Of a stretch of DNA of 46,556 bases, positions 14,635-23,209 are shown piece by piece (the first letter of the stretch is position 1; each line of letters opens with the position of its first letter). The stretch is from Clostridia bacterium (lineage in GTDB: Bacteria; Bacillota; Clostridia; Oscillospirales; Acutalibacteraceae), in contig JAFQRF010000002.1 in the NCBI GenBank assembly GCA_017410195.1, positions 1 through 46,556 on the forward strand, in the 5' to 3' direction. Under the pieces are notes generated by a model. It did no database searches and had not been told where the DNA came from. It saw only the letters and a list, made by a program, of their open reading frames with translations. Position numbers and translations under genes: made by a program.

Positions 14635-15942
14635 TTACATTCCCCTGCGTCTGACACAGTTTTCAAGGCTTATCGCATCATAAACACCGTTGTCAAACAA
14701 TTCACAAACGCCTTGATACTCCTCAAGAGAGAGAGTTTCGAGGGTTTTATTTTCTCTTATGCAAAGAGCAACAAGCTCACCCGTTGCCTTGTATGCATCT
14801 CTGAAAGGAAGTCCCTTTGAAACAAGATAGTCGGCGCAGTCGGTAGCATTGATGAAGCCGCCAGCTGCCGCTTTTCTCATATTTTCAGGGATAGCCTTCA
14901 TCGTCTGAATCATAGGCTCGAGAGTGATAAGACAGATTTTGACGGTATCAAACGCATCGAAAATCGCATCCTTATCCTCCTGCATATCCTTATTATATGC
15001 AAGAGGCAGACCCTTCATAACGGTGAGGAGTGTCATAAGGTCGCCGAAAACTCTGCCGCTCTTGCCTCTTACAAGCTCAGCGATATCGGGATTCTTCTTT
15101 TGCGGCATAATGCTTGAACCGGTCGAGAAAGCATCGTCAAGCTCAACAAACTTGAATTCCCATGAACACCACAGAATGATTTCCTCGCAGAGCCTTGAAA
15201 GATGCACCATGCAGATTGAAAGTGCGCTCGCAAGCTCGATGCAGAAATCTCTGTCGGCAACGCCGTCGAGAGTACTCTTTGTAAATGAATCAAATCCGAG
15301 GAATTCAGCTGTCATCGCTCTGTCGATGGGATAAGTTGTGCCTGCAAGAGCGCCGCTGCCGAGCGGAGAAGAATTCATTCTCTTTCTCGCATCCTCGATT
15401 CTGCCGAGGTCACGGGTGAGCATTTCCGTGTATGCGGTAAGATGAGCCTTGAAGGTTATGGGCTGCGCGCGCTGAAGATGGGTGTAGCCGGGCATGATTG
15501 CATCGGCATATTCATCTCCCTTTTCTTCAAGCGCCTTTATGAGATTTTTTACAAGCACAAGAGTTTCGTCGCACTGCTCACGAAGATAGAGCCTTACATC
15601 AAGCGCAACCTGGTCGTTACGGCTTCTGCCGGTGTGAAGGCGTTTGCCTGCAGAGCCGATTCTTTCGGTGAGGGTCTGCTCGATGAATGTGTGGATATCC
15701 TCAGCGTTGGGGTCGATAAGAAGCTCGCCCGATGAAATCTCATGCCTGATTTTTGCAAGCTCGGAGCAAATCAGCGCACCGTCATCCTGTGAGATGATAC
15801 CCTTTGCGGCAAGCATGGTTGCATGAGCGATGCTGCCTTCAATATCCCAATAATACATTTTTGAGTCGGTTGCGATGGATGAGTTGAAATCGTTGGTTTT
15901 TTTATCCGCTTCCTTTGAAAAACGGCCTGCCCAGAGTTTCAT
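14635..15942 (-). CDS. argH: Argininosuccinate lyase, short C terminus
   Basis: 435 residues. ArgH is a cytoplasmic tetramer that splits argininosuccinate into arginine and fumarate, the last step of arginine synthesis. Seen: MKLWAGRFSKEADK at the N terminus; the substrate-binding TGRSRNDQVALDVRL; HLQRAQPITFKAH with the catalytic histidine; and the fumarase-family signature SSIMPQKKNPDIAE. The usual C terminus runs about 20 residues further after a position equivalent to the final CVRRRGM; here a stop and then the next gene's ribosome binding site follow, so the last helix is missing. ATG 15942 is chosen because GGAGGTT stands 7-8 bases upstream; the frame stays open further but has no start context. 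It follows argG across a terminator-like hairpin. Confidence 0.93.
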   Translation of the reverse strand: MKLWAGRFSKEADKKTNDFNSSIATDSKMYYWDIEGSIAHATMLAAKGIISQDDGALICSELAKIRHEISSGELLIDPNAEDIHTFIEQTLTERIGSAGKRLHTGRSRNDQVALDVRLYLREQCDETLVLVKNLIKALEEKGDEYADAIMPGYTHLQRAQPITFKAHLTAYTEMLTRDLGRIEDARKRMNSSPLGSGALAGTTYPIDRAMTAEFLGFDSFTKSTLDGVADRDFCIELASALSICMVHLSRLCEEIILWCSWEFKFVELDDAFSTGSSIMPQKKNPDIAELVRGKSGRVFGDLMTLLTVMKGLPLAYNKDMQEDKDAIFDAFDTVKICLITLEPMIQTMKAIPENMRKAAAGGFINATDCADYLVSKGLPFRDAYKATGELVALCIRENKTLETLSLEEYQGVCELFDNGVYDAISLENCVRRRGM

Positions 15943-15963
15943 TTTTTTAACCTCCTTATACGG

Positions 15964-15993
15964 GAAAAAGAGCCGCCACTTTTTGACGGCTCT
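15964..15993 (-). terminator. Hairpin with T-run between argG and argH
   Basis: On the minus strand, AGAGCCG (15993-15987) pairs with CGGCTCT (15975-15969) across an 11-base loop, followed by TTTTTCCCG. It may reduce transcription from argG into argH, or be a processing site; read-through is needed unless argH has its own promoter, which I do not see. Confidence 0.6.
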
Positions 15994-16003
15994 TATTATG
16001 TTT

Positions 16004-17233
16004 TTATTTATTTGCGTTGCGCTCTGCTTCGAGAATAGCCTTAACCTTGATGGGAAGACCGAAGAGGTTGATGAAGCCTGCAGAATCCTTCTGGTCGTAA
16101 ACTTCGTCTGCATCAAATGTTGCGAAGTCTTCGCTGTAAAGGGTATAGGGTGAGGTTACGCCAGCGTTGATGATGTTGCCCTTATAAAGCTTGAGCTTGA
16201 CATCGCCTGTAACTGTTTCCTGAGTCTTGTCAACGAATGCTGCAAGTGACTCGCGCAGAGGAGTAAACCACTGACCGAAGTAAACAAGCTCTGCATACTT
16301 GTGAGCGATGATTTCTTTGTAGTGCATTGTGTCTCTGTCGAGGCAGAGAGTTTCAAGAATATCGTGAGCCTTGAAGAGGATTGAACCTGCGGGATTCTCA
16401 TAAACACCTCTTGACTTCATACCGACAAGACGGTTTTCAACGATATCGTTGAGGCCGATGCCGTTCTTGCCGCCGATTTCGTTGAGGTAAGTAATAAGCT
16501 CAACGCCGCCCATTTCCTTGCCGTTGACAGCGGTGGGAACACCCTTTTCGAAGTGGATGGTGATGTATGTGGGTTCATCGGGAGCCATTTCGGGTGAAAC
16601 ACCCATCTCAAGGAAGCCGGGCTTGTTATACTGGGGCTCATTTGCGGGATCTTCAAGGTCAAGACCTTCGTGTGAAAGATGCCAGAGGTTCTTATCCTTT
16701 GAATAGTTGGTTTCTCTGTTTATCTTAAGAGGAATGTTGTGTGCCTCTGCGTATTCGATTTCTTCTTCTCTTGACTTTATGTCCCAGATTCTCCAGGGAG
16801 CGATGATTTCCATTTCGGGAGCGAAAGCCTTGATTGTAAGCTCGAATCTTACCTGGTCGTTACCCTTACCTGTGCAACCGTGGCAGATAGCGTCTGCACC
16901 TTCAGCCTTTGCGATTTCAACGATTCTCTTTGCGATGATGGGACGTGCAAAGGATGTGCCGAGGAGATATTCCTTCTCGTAAACTGCGCCAGCCTTGAGG
17001 GTGGGGAAAATGTAATCGCTTACGAATTCATCCTGAAGGTTTTCAATGTAGAGCTTTGATGCGCCTGTCTTGATAGCCTTTTCTTCGAGACCGTCAAGCT
17101 CTGTGCCCTGACCTACATCGCCCGAAACAGCGATAACTTCGCAATTATTGTAGTTTTCTTTGAGCCAGGGAATGATGATTGATGTATCAAGACCGCCTGA
17201 ATAAGCGAGAACAACTTTTTTGATTTCTTTCAT
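16004..17233 (-). CDS. argG: Argininosuccinate synthase
   Basis: 409 residues, normal length. ArgG joins citrulline and aspartate with ATP hydrolysis to AMP to give argininosuccinate in the cytoplasm. The ATP pyrophosphatase P-loop AYSGGLDTS is at 9-17; also visible are the citrulline and aspartate-binding [14 protein letters not shown], the [10 protein letters not shown] region and the C-terminal tetramerisation helix. CGGAGAAATCACC precedes ATG 17233. It heads an argG-argH unit with a promoter carrying likely ARG boxes (17260-17319), so repression by ArgR/AhrC with arginine is expected. The upstream steps of arginine synthesis are not in this window. Confidence 0.96.
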   Translation of the reverse strand: MKEIKKVVLAYSGGLDTSIIIPWLKENYNNCEVIAVSGDVGQGTELDGLEEKAIKTGASKLYIENLQDEFVSDYIFPTLKAGAVYEKEYLLGTSFARPIIAKRIVEIAKAEGADAICHGCTGKGNDQVRFELTIKAFAPEMEIIAPWRIWDIKSREEEIEYAEAHNIPLKINRETNYSKDKNLWHLSHEGLDLEDPANEPQYNKPGFLEMGVSPEMAPDEPTYITIHFEKGVPTAVNGKEMGGVELITYLNEIGGKNGIGLNDIVENRLVGMKSRGVYENPAGSILFKAHDILETLCLDRDTMHYKEIIAHKYAELVYFGQWFTPLRESLAAFVDKTQETVTGDVKLKLYKGNIINAGVTSPYTLYSEDFATFDADEVYDQKDSAGFINLFGLPIKVKAILEAERNANK

Positions 17234-17259
17234 GGTGATTTCTCCGTTCGTTTTATTTT

Positions 17260-17319
17260 ATGCATTAATTATACATCTAATATTCAAAAAATCAAGTTGT
17301 TTTTGAATATTTATGCAAA
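17260..17319 (-). promoter_or_regulatory. argG promoter with ARG-box-like operators
   Basis: Minus-strand promoter: TTGATT (17295-17290), a 16-bp spacer and TATAAT (17273-17268). An 18-bp ARG-box-like site, TTTGAATATTTATGCAAA (17302-17319), fits the Bacillus CATGAATAAAAATKCAAK consensus closely and lies just upstream of the -35. A second near-palindrome (17260-17276, ATG...CAT ends) overlaps the -10. The arrangement fits ArgR/AhrC control; no ArgR gene is in the window. Confidence 0.6.
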
Positions 17320-17357
17320 TTTGTCGTATTTAACAAAAATTCGCCGAAAATCGCTCG

Positions 17358-18368
17358 TTAACCAAGCAAAAGACCGACTTTTTTCTTGGCTTTGGTGAGA
17401 GTTCTGCTTGCAATGCGTGCCGCTTTCTCTGCACCTGCGTTCGCTGTATCGAGAAGATACTGCTTATCCGCCATAAGACGCTTGTATTCTTCCTGGACGG
17501 GACGAAGCTCTTCGATAACGGCTTCCGCAACCTTCACCTTGAAATCGCCGTAGCCCTTACCTTCAAATTCTTTTTCGATTGCAGCAAAATCAAGACCCGT
17601 GCAGCACGAATAAATAGCCATAAGATTGTTGATGCCGTCTTTGCCGTCCGCATAACGTACACAAGCCTCGCTGTCGGTAACCGCCGACTTGAATTTCTTG
17701 AGAATTGCCTCGGGAGTATCAAGAAGCGAAACGGAAGCCTTGGGATTGGGGTCGCTCTTTGACATCTTCTGGGTGGGGTCCTGAAGGCTCATGACTCTTG
17801 CACCAACCTTGCCGATAAAAGGCTCGGGAAGCGTGAAGGTATTGCCTCTGAGTGAATTGAAACGGGTTGCAACATCACGGGCAAGCTCGAGATGCTGCTT
17901 CTGGTCCGCACCGATGGGAACAAAATTCGCCTGATAAAGCAGGATATCTGCCGCCATGAGAACGGGATATGCAAACAGACCGACGTTGACATTATCTGCA
18001 TGCTTCTGCGATTTTTCTTTGAACTGGGTCATTCTTGAAGCCTCTCCGAACTGGGTGTAGCAGTCAAGAATCCATGCAAGCTCTGCGTGTGCGGCAACCT
18101 GACTCTGAATGAAAACAATGCTCTTTTCGGGGTCGAGACCGATTGAAAGAAGGATTGCATACATTTCGAGAATCTGCTGACGGAGCTTTGCAGGCTCGGG
18201 GTGGATTGTGAGAGCATGGAGGTCTGCAACGGCATAAAGGCAGTTGTAGTCATCGCTCATCGCCTTCCAGTTTTTGAGTGCGCCGAGATAGTTTCCCAAG
18301 GTCGGAATTGACGTTGGCTGAATCATGCTCAAAACTATAGGCTTTTTTTCGGGAGCTGTATTTTCCAT
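17358..18368 (-). CDS. trpS: Tryptophan--tRNA ligase
   Basis: 336 residues. A class I aminoacyl-tRNA synthetase that charges tRNA-Trp. The HIGH-type signature appears as PTSIPTLGNYLGAL and the KMSKS loop as KMSKSDPN; other family features are YAVADLHALT, the GADQKQHLELARDVATRF segment and a normal length. GAGGT lies upstream of ATG 18368, 20 bases after the stop of the aminotransferase gene, so both share a transcript from the promoter at 19619. No T-box leader is seen before either gene, unlike many Firmicute trpS genes. Confidence 0.95.
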   Translation of the reverse strand: MENTAPEKKPIVLSMIQPTSIPTLGNYLGALKNWKAMSDDYNCLYAVADLHALTIHPEPAKLRQQILEMYAILLSIGLDPEKSIVFIQSQVAAHAELAWILDCYTQFGEASRMTQFKEKSQKHADNVNVGLFAYPVLMAADILLYQANFVPIGADQKQHLELARDVATRFNSLRGNTFTLPEPFIGKVGARVMSLQDPTQKMSKSDPNPKASVSLLDTPEAILKKFKSAVTDSEACVRYADGKDGINNLMAIYSCCTGLDFAAIEKEFEGKGYGDFKVKVAEAVIEELRPVQEEYKRLMADKQYLLDTANAGAEKAARIASRTLTKAKKKVGLLLG

Positions 18369-18387
18369 AATGTTTTACCTCATAATA

Positions 18388-19566
18388 TTAAAGTGAACGT
18401 GCAACCTCACCGAGAATCTTAACGCCCTTGACGATGCCTTCATCGGAGGGAGTTGAGAAATTCATGCGGATAAAGCTGCATTCTTTGTCGCCGTCAACCA
18501 TCATTGCGTTGCCGGGAACAACGGATACGCCTGCGGCACTTGCCTTCTTGACAAAATCGAGCATGTCGATACCGTCGTTGAGCTTTGCCCAAACGAAAAG
18601 ACCGCCCTCGGGTCTGTGATATGTAAGGAAGTCGCCGAGTTCGGCATCAACACAGTCGCAGAGGAGATTGAGCTTACGCTTGTAGATCTCACGGATTTTG
18701 TTGATGTGTCCTTCAAAATCGCACTCGGTAAGCCACTTATAAACCACGAGCTGTGACACAAGCGGAGTGTGAACATCCTGAGTCTGCTTTGCAACAGTCA
18801 GCTTTGCGATAACCGCCTTCGGTGCAAGAACATAGCCGACTCTGATGCCGGGGGCAACAATCTTTGAGAACGAGCCGGAGTAAACAACGATTCCGTCTTC
18901 ATCAAAGCTCTTGATTGCGGGTACATCCTCACCCGAAACACGAAGGTCGCCGTAGGGATTATCCTCGAGTACAAGCACTCCGTATTTCTTCGCAAGCTCA
19001 TAGACAGCCTTTCTCTTTTCAAGCGACATGGTTGCGCCTGCGGGATTCTGGAAATTGGGGATTGTATAAATAAACTTGACGTTTTCTTCCGTCTTGAGTT
19101 TTTCTTCGAGAGCCTCAATGTTGATTCCGTCGCTGTCGATGGGAACACCGACAAGATTTGCACCATAGCTTCTGAAGCAGTTGAGCGCTCCGATAAACGA
19201 AGGTTCTTCGCAGAGAACGGTATCGCCGTAGTTGATGAAGCACTGGCTCATAAGGCTCATAACCTGCTGAGCGCCGCTGACAACGATGAGTCCGTCATCA
19301 TCCGTACCGACTCCGTATCTTGACTTGCAAAGCTTTATAAGCTCTTCAACAAGAGGTCCGTAGCCCTCGCTGATGCCGTACTGAAGGGCAAGAACAGGAT
19401 CCTGCTCAAAAACCTCACCGACAAGCTTTTTTATATCGTCAACAGGGAAAGCATCGGGTGCAGGGTTGCCCGCAGCAAGGGGAATTGTATCGCCTGAGCT
19501 TTTGAGGATTTCTCTGATAATTGAAGGCTTGAGCGATGCAACGCCTTTTGCAAATTTGTAATCCAT
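18388..19566 (-). CDS. PLP-dependent aminotransferase (class I/II, LysN/2-aminoadipate type)
   Basis: 392 residues, fold type I. Recognised by the GNPAPDAFP start, QYGISEGYGPLVEEL, the VVSGAQQVMSLM segment, TIPNFQNPAGATMS with the cofactor Asn, EDNPYGDLR with the PLP Asp/Tyr, and SGSFSKIVAPGIRVGY with the Schiff-base lysine at residue 235. The family covers 2-aminoadipate, branched-chain, aromatic and multi-substrate transaminases, and it is the catalytic half of MocR regulators, here without a DNA-binding domain. The amino acid served cannot be told; the shared transcript with trpS hints at aromatic metabolism, but only weakly. AAAGGACTG precedes the start. It has a promoter at 19619-19647. 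Confidence 0.88.
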   Translation of the reverse strand: MDYKFAKGVASLKPSIIREILKSSGDTIPLAAGNPAPDAFPVDDIKKLVGEVFEQDPVLALQYGISEGYGPLVEELIKLCKSRYGVGTDDDGLIVVSGAQQVMSLMSQCFINYGDTVLCEEPSFIGALNCFRSYGANLVGVPIDSDGINIEALEEKLKTEENVKFIYTIPNFQNPAGATMSLEKRKAVYELAKKYGVLVLEDNPYGDLRVSGEDVPAIKSFDEDGIVVYSGSFSKIVAPGIRVGYVLAPKAVIAKLTVAKQTQDVHTPLVSQLVVYKWLTECDFEGHINKIREIYKRKLNLLCDCVDAELGDFLTYHRPEGGLFVWAKLNDGIDMLDFVKKASAAGVSVVPGNAMMVDGDKECSFIRMNFSTPSDEGIVKGVKILGEVARSL

Positions 19567-19618
19567 TATATTTTCAGTCCTTTCGGGATAAATGCATATC
19601 TATTTTTAATAATATTAA

Positions 19619-19647
19619 AGTATAACACATAATACTTAAAAAGTAAA
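19619..19647 (-). promoter_or_regulatory. Promoter of the aminotransferase-trpS operon
   Basis: Minus strand: TTTACT (19647-19642), a 17-bp spacer and TATACT (19624-19619). Confidence 0.6.
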
Positions 19648-19656
19648 CAAAAAATA

Positions 19657-19685
19657 TTGAATGATTATTCTCATTATGCTATAAT
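19657..19685 (+). promoter_or_regulatory. Promoter of the HAD phosphatase gene
   Basis: TTGAAT (19657-19662), a 17-bp spacer and consensus TATAAT (19680-19685). The start codon follows 15 bases later, so the 5' leader is very short. Confidence 0.65.
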
Positions 19686-19700
19686 TTTTCAGGTGATATT

Positions 19701-20354
19701 ATGAATTCAAAATATAAAGCCGTCTTTTTTGACTTCGACGGCACAATAGCCGACACGGGCGACGGGATTTTTCACTCCGTAAAGTATGCGATAAAAGAAT
19801 TGGGATTTCCGCCGATAAGCGATGAGAGTCTGCACACATTCATCGGTCCGCCCGTATTTGATTCATTCAAAAGAGAGCTTAATATGGATGAAGAACAATC
19901 CGCCTTTGCAGTCATGAAATACCGTGAGGAATACAGCCGCGAGGGCATATTCCGCTTCACGCTCTATGACGGAATCGAGAGTCTTCTGCGCGAACTCAAA
20001 GCAAATGAAATTCAGGTTGCCATTGCAAGTTCAAAGCCATACAATTTTGTTTTGAGAATCATTGATTATCTCAACTTCGGCGAGCTTGTCGACTTCATCT
20101 CCTGCCCTCTGAGTGACAAGGCGCATGAAAGCAAGGTTATACTTGTCAGCAGATGCGTTGAGCATTTCGAAATCGAAAAGAACGAGGCTCTTATGGTCGG
20201 TGACAGATATTTTGACATTGACGGCGCAAACGGCGCAGGCATTGAAAGCATCGGCGTCACCTTCGGCTACGGCACAGAAAAAGAACTGAGCAATGCAGGT
20301 GCAACCCACATTGCTCAGAATGTTGATGATATCAAAAAGTTTATTTTTTCTTGA
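19701..20354 (+). CDS. HAD-superfamily phosphatase, phosphoglycolate phosphatase-like
   Basis: 217 residues. HAD subfamily IA: motif I DFDGT with nucleophile Asp11 and acid/base Asp13, an alpha-helical cap domain (about 17-85), motif II SSKP near 113, motif III lysine, and motif IV MVGDRYFDIDGANGAG. The nearest well-known types are phosphoglycolate phosphatase (Gph) and pyrophosphatase PpaX; the physiological substrate is not determined by sequence alone. AGGTGAT precedes ATG 19701. It converges on, and overlaps by 14 bases, the stop end of the large membrane protein gene. Confidence 0.87.
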   Translation: MNSKYKAVFFDFDGTIADTGDGIFHSVKYAIKELGFPPISDESLHTFIGPPVFDSFKRELNMDEEQSAFAVMKYREEYSREGIFRFTLYDGIESLLRELKANEIQVAIASSKPYNFVLRIIDYLNFGELVDFISCPLSDKAHESKVILVSRCVEHFEIEKNEALMVGDRYFDIDGANGAGIESIGVTFGYGTEKELSNAGATHIAQNVDDIKKFIFS

Positions 20355-21846
20355 CCGCTTTTTTAGCAACAACTGCGTAAAGCACATAAAACAGCACAAA
20401 GCTGATTAACATTATCATGGGAATAAATATGCTTCCGTCCCTTATCAGTCCGAGGATTGATGAGGGATTTTTCATTTGAGAATAGGGCAGAGAGAGGATA
20501 TTGCTATCACCCGTGCAGAAATATCCGAACGCCGTCACGGCAAAATAAACGGGTATCGCTTTAAGACAGAAATCCTCTGTCCTGAGTGCGAAAAGATTTG
20601 GAAGCTCTCTTTTAATAATATTCTTATTGGCGATTGATGCGGTAAAAATCAGACCGATAACACAGAATATGCCGATGAAAACATAGGTGAGAATATCTTC
20701 ATTATCAAACCATCCCTTATAGACAACCCACTCTGCAATCCTCATCCCGAACGGTCTTGCAACGGTCACTACGAAGGTTGCAAGCAAAGTTACAACAGCG
20801 CTGTAAGCCGCATAAAGCTTAGCGTTTTTGAAAGGCATTTTGTATTCAAACCAGCCTTCGCCGCCCGTAACTTTTTTTGGCAGGCAGACAAGAAGAAGCA
20901 TAATGCCAAACCCGAGGAAGAAGCCGGTCAGATACTCCCAAAGCGACCAGTTGCCGCCCTCAAGGAAGCCGGGAAGATTCTTGAGTCTGAAGAATCCTCT
21001 GTCGGAATCAAGCACCATAACAACGTCGGCGAGAGTTATCGAAACGGAGCAGATAGCATTGATTGCAAACGAAATAAAAGCCGTAACCTTATCTTTTTTT
21101 GCAATTAGAGTTGCAAGCGAAAGAACGAGCGCACCTGCCGAATATGAAATAATTCTTACTGTCGCATAATAATTTCTGCCGTAGGGAATCTTCTTAAACC
21201 ACGCTTCCGAGCCGAGATTTTTGATGAACGCCATCATGGGCGAATAATCATAGCCTCTGTCGGCAAGACCGTCTTTGAAAAGCTCGACCGCATCGGAGTT
21301 GACGATGGGTGCGATGTAGTGGGCAACGGTGAATTCAAAGGCATAAACAACAACATAGAAAACGGCAATGAGCGTTATGTAGTGCCAAATCTTATATTCT
21401 TTTTTTGAGAAAAGTGAGCCGATGAACATAGCATATAGCGGCATCCAGCCGAAGCCGAGAAGAAGCATCGCAATCATACCCGACCACGGACTGATTTCAG
21501 CAATTGCGGCGGCTTCTTCGCCCGTAAACGGTGCGGTACTGCCGAGATATCCGCCCATCTGGGAGTTGAGAGTACCCCATCCGCCGTTGGTGATTCCGAG
21601 AAGGATAACGGCAATCGGAAGCGCTTCGAGGGTCATTTTTCTGCGGTTGCCGAAAAAGGCGAAAATTACGAGAGTGAGCATTACTCCGACTGCAAACATT
21701 CCCCACATTGAGCCCCAACCGTGGGTACCTCTGACACGCCACATAAAACCTGTCATTATCGCTGTCATCAGCACGAGAACAGTTTTGAGAGCAGGGGTAA
21801 GACGTCTTGCGTTGAGAAAATCAAGATTATCTTTGTTAAGCATCAT
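20341..21846 (-). CDS. Large polytopic membrane protein, family not recognised
   Basis: 501 residues with about 11-12 hydrophobic segments spread over the whole length, so an integral membrane protein. The N-terminal quarter has an unusual conserved-looking region: TGFMWRVRGTHGWGSMWG and later NGGWGTLNSQMGGYLG, rich in Trp, Gly and charged residues inside membrane segments, which is what a substrate or cofactor site might look like. I cannot assign a family; a transporter or a membrane acyl/glycosyl transferase is possible. Its start (ATG 21844-21846 or 21841-21843) lies inside the last codons of the preceding phosphodiesterase gene, an 11-base overlap that implies coupled translation. It overlaps the converging phosphatase gene by 14 bases. 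Confidence 0.65.
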   Translation of the reverse strand: MMLNKDNLDFLNARRLTPALKTVLVLMTAIMTGFMWRVRGTHGWGSMWGMFAVGVMLTLVIFAFFGNRRKMTLEALPIAVILLGITNGGWGTLNSQMGGYLGSTAPFTGEEAAAIAEISPWSGMIAMLLLGFGWMPLYAMFIGSLFSKKEYKIWHYITLIAVFYVVVYAFEFTVAHYIAPIVNSDAVELFKDGLADRGYDYSPMMAFIKNLGSEAWFKKIPYGRNYYATVRIISYSAGALVLSLATLIAKKDKVTAFISFAINAICSVSITLADVVMVLDSDRGFFRLKNLPGFLEGGNWSLWEYLTGFFLGFGIMLLLVCLPKKVTGGEGWFEYKMPFKNAKLYAAYSAVVTLLATFVVTVARPFGMRIAEWVVYKGWFDNEDILTYVFIGIFCVIGLIFTASIANKNIIKRELPNLFALRTEDFCLKAIPVYFAVTAFGYFCTGDSNILSLPYSQMKNPSSILGLIRDGSIFIPMIMLISFVLFYVLYAVVAKKAVKKK

Positions 21847-22378
21847 ATTCCATCATTTCCTTTCCGTCAAAATCTTTCCATATGAATTTTCCGTCTTCAA
21901 GAATCACATAACCGTGCCACGAATTCTCTTTGGGAATTGAAACCGAACCGGGGTTGAGGTAAACATAAGTTTCGTGCTGTTCGCACTTTGGTACGTGAGT
22001 GTGACCGTGAAGAAGAATATCTCCGTTCTGAAGAGGAGGAAGATTGTTTTCGTTGAAGTTATGACCGTGTGTCACATAAACAAGCTTATCCCCTGCGGTA
22101 AGAATTGCGTAATCCGCAAGAATCGGGAAATCAAGCACCATCTGGTCAACCTCGGTGTCGCAGTTGCCTCTGACACAAAAAATTTCGTTCTTCATTGCAT
22201 TGAGAATTTCAATCACTTTTTTCGGTGCATAGCCCTCGGGAAGGTCATTTCTCGGACCGTGATAAAGGATATCGCCGAGAAGAACAAGCCTGTCTGCATT
22301 TTCATTTTTATATGCTTCAATCAGCTTTTTGCAATAAAATTCCGAGCCGTGAATATCAGACGCAATCAGATATTTCAT
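21836..22378 (-). CDS. yfcE: YfcE-type metallophosphodiesterase
   Basis: 180 residues. Small calcineurin-like phosphodiesterase of the YfcE/MJ0936 family. Metal-ligand motifs are present in order: DIHG (Asp8, His10), LLGDILYHGPRND, VRGNCDTEVD, THGHNF and LLHGHTHVP. These enzymes hydrolyse phosphodiesters such as bis-pNPP in vitro; the cell substrate is not settled. ATG 22378 is used because GGAGATGATAAA stands directly before it and the beta-strand MKYLIASD begins there. It is the first gene of a two-gene unit with the unknown membrane protein. Confidence 0.88.
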   Translation of the reverse strand: MKYLIASDIHGSEFYCKKLIEAYKNENADRLVLLGDILYHGPRNDLPEGYAPKKVIEILNAMKNEIFCVRGNCDTEVDQMVLDFPILADYAILTAGDKLVYVTHGHNFNENNLPPLQNGDILLHGHTHVPKCEQHETYVYLNPGSVSIPKENSWHGYVILEDGKFIWKDFDGKEMMEYDA

Positions 22379-22410
22379 TTTATCATCTCCTATGTGAAGA
22401 TTATAATATA

Positions 22411-22440
22411 ACAAAACCCGAAAAGCAACGCCTTTCGGGT
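22411..22440 (-). terminator. Terminator of the amino acid ABC transporter operon
   Basis: Minus strand: ACCCGAAA (22440-22433) pairs with TTTCGGGT (22423-22416), followed by TTTTGTTATA. Confidence 0.8.
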
Positions 22441-22447
22441 CATATTA

Positions 22448-23206
22448 TCAATTATTTTCCTTGAATTTGTTGAGGAAATGCTTTGTTCTCTCGTTCTGAG
22501 GATTGTTGATAACCCGGTCGGGAGTACCCTGCTCGGCAATAATTCCGCCATCCATAAAAATGACCTTATCCGAAACATCTCTTGCAAATGCCATTTCGTG
22601 AGTAACGATAACCATTGTGCATCCCGAATCCTTAAGTCCCTTGATAACGTTAAGAACTTCCATCGTCAGCTCGGGGTCGAGCGCCGAAGTAGGTTCATCA
22701 AAGAAAAGAATTTTGGGATTGAGTGCAAGCGCACGGGCAATTGCAACTCTCTGCTGCTGACCGCCCGAAAGCTGGCAGGGATAAAAATCAACCTTCTCCT
22801 CAAGTCCGACCTTGCGGATTAATTCAATCGCGTTTTTCTTTATCTCTTCCTCACTGCCCTTTTTGAGAAGAGTGGGCGCAAGGGTGAGGTTTTGAAGAAC
22901 GGTATACTGGGGAAATAGATTAAAATTCTGGAACACAAGACCGAAATTCAGCCTGCTTTCTCTTATCTTTTCATCGGTCAGATATGATTTATCACTGCCG
23001 TCAAAAACAACCTCGTTATCAACAACAATCCTGCCGTTATCGGCAATTTCAAGGAAGTTCAGACATCTGAGAAGTGTCGTTTTACCACTGCCCGATGAGC
23101 CTATGATTGAAAGAACCTCGCCTTTCTCGAGAGTAAAGCTTATATCCTTCAGAACCTCGGTTTTTCCAAAGCTTTTTTTTATGTTACTGACTTCTAATAT
23201 CGACAT
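22448..23206 (-). CDS. Polar amino acid ABC transporter, ATP-binding protein
   Basis: 252 residues, the usual GlnQ/HisP/TcyN length. Walker A GSSGSGKTT (about 36-44), Q-loop VFQNFNLFPQYT, signature LSGGQQQRVAIARAL, Walker B ILFFDEPTSALDPE and the H-loop VTHEM are all canonical. It powers uptake of a polar amino acid together with the permease (23210) and binding lipoprotein (23935). CAGGAGTTGAATT precedes the start, which lies 3 bases after the permease stop. Gene order binding protein, permease, ATPase is normal, and a terminator follows. Confidence 0.93.
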   Translation of the reverse strand: MSILEVSNIKKSFGKTEVLKDISFTLEKGEVLSIIGSSGSGKTTLLRCLNFLEIADNGRIVVDNEVVFDGSDKSYLTDEKIRESRLNFGLVFQNFNLFPQYTVLQNLTLAPTLLKKGSEEEIKKNAIELIRKVGLEEKVDFYPCQLSGGQQQRVAIARALALNPKILFFDEPTSALDPELTMEVLNVIKGLKDSGCTMVIVTHEMAFARDVSDKVIFMDGGIIAEQGTPDRVINNPQNERTKHFLNKFKENN

Positions 23207-23209
23207 AAT

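Noticed and set aside
17234-19700. Possible T-box leader before trpS or the aminotransferase
   Set aside because: Upstream gaps are short and lack the T-box sequence and specifier stem.
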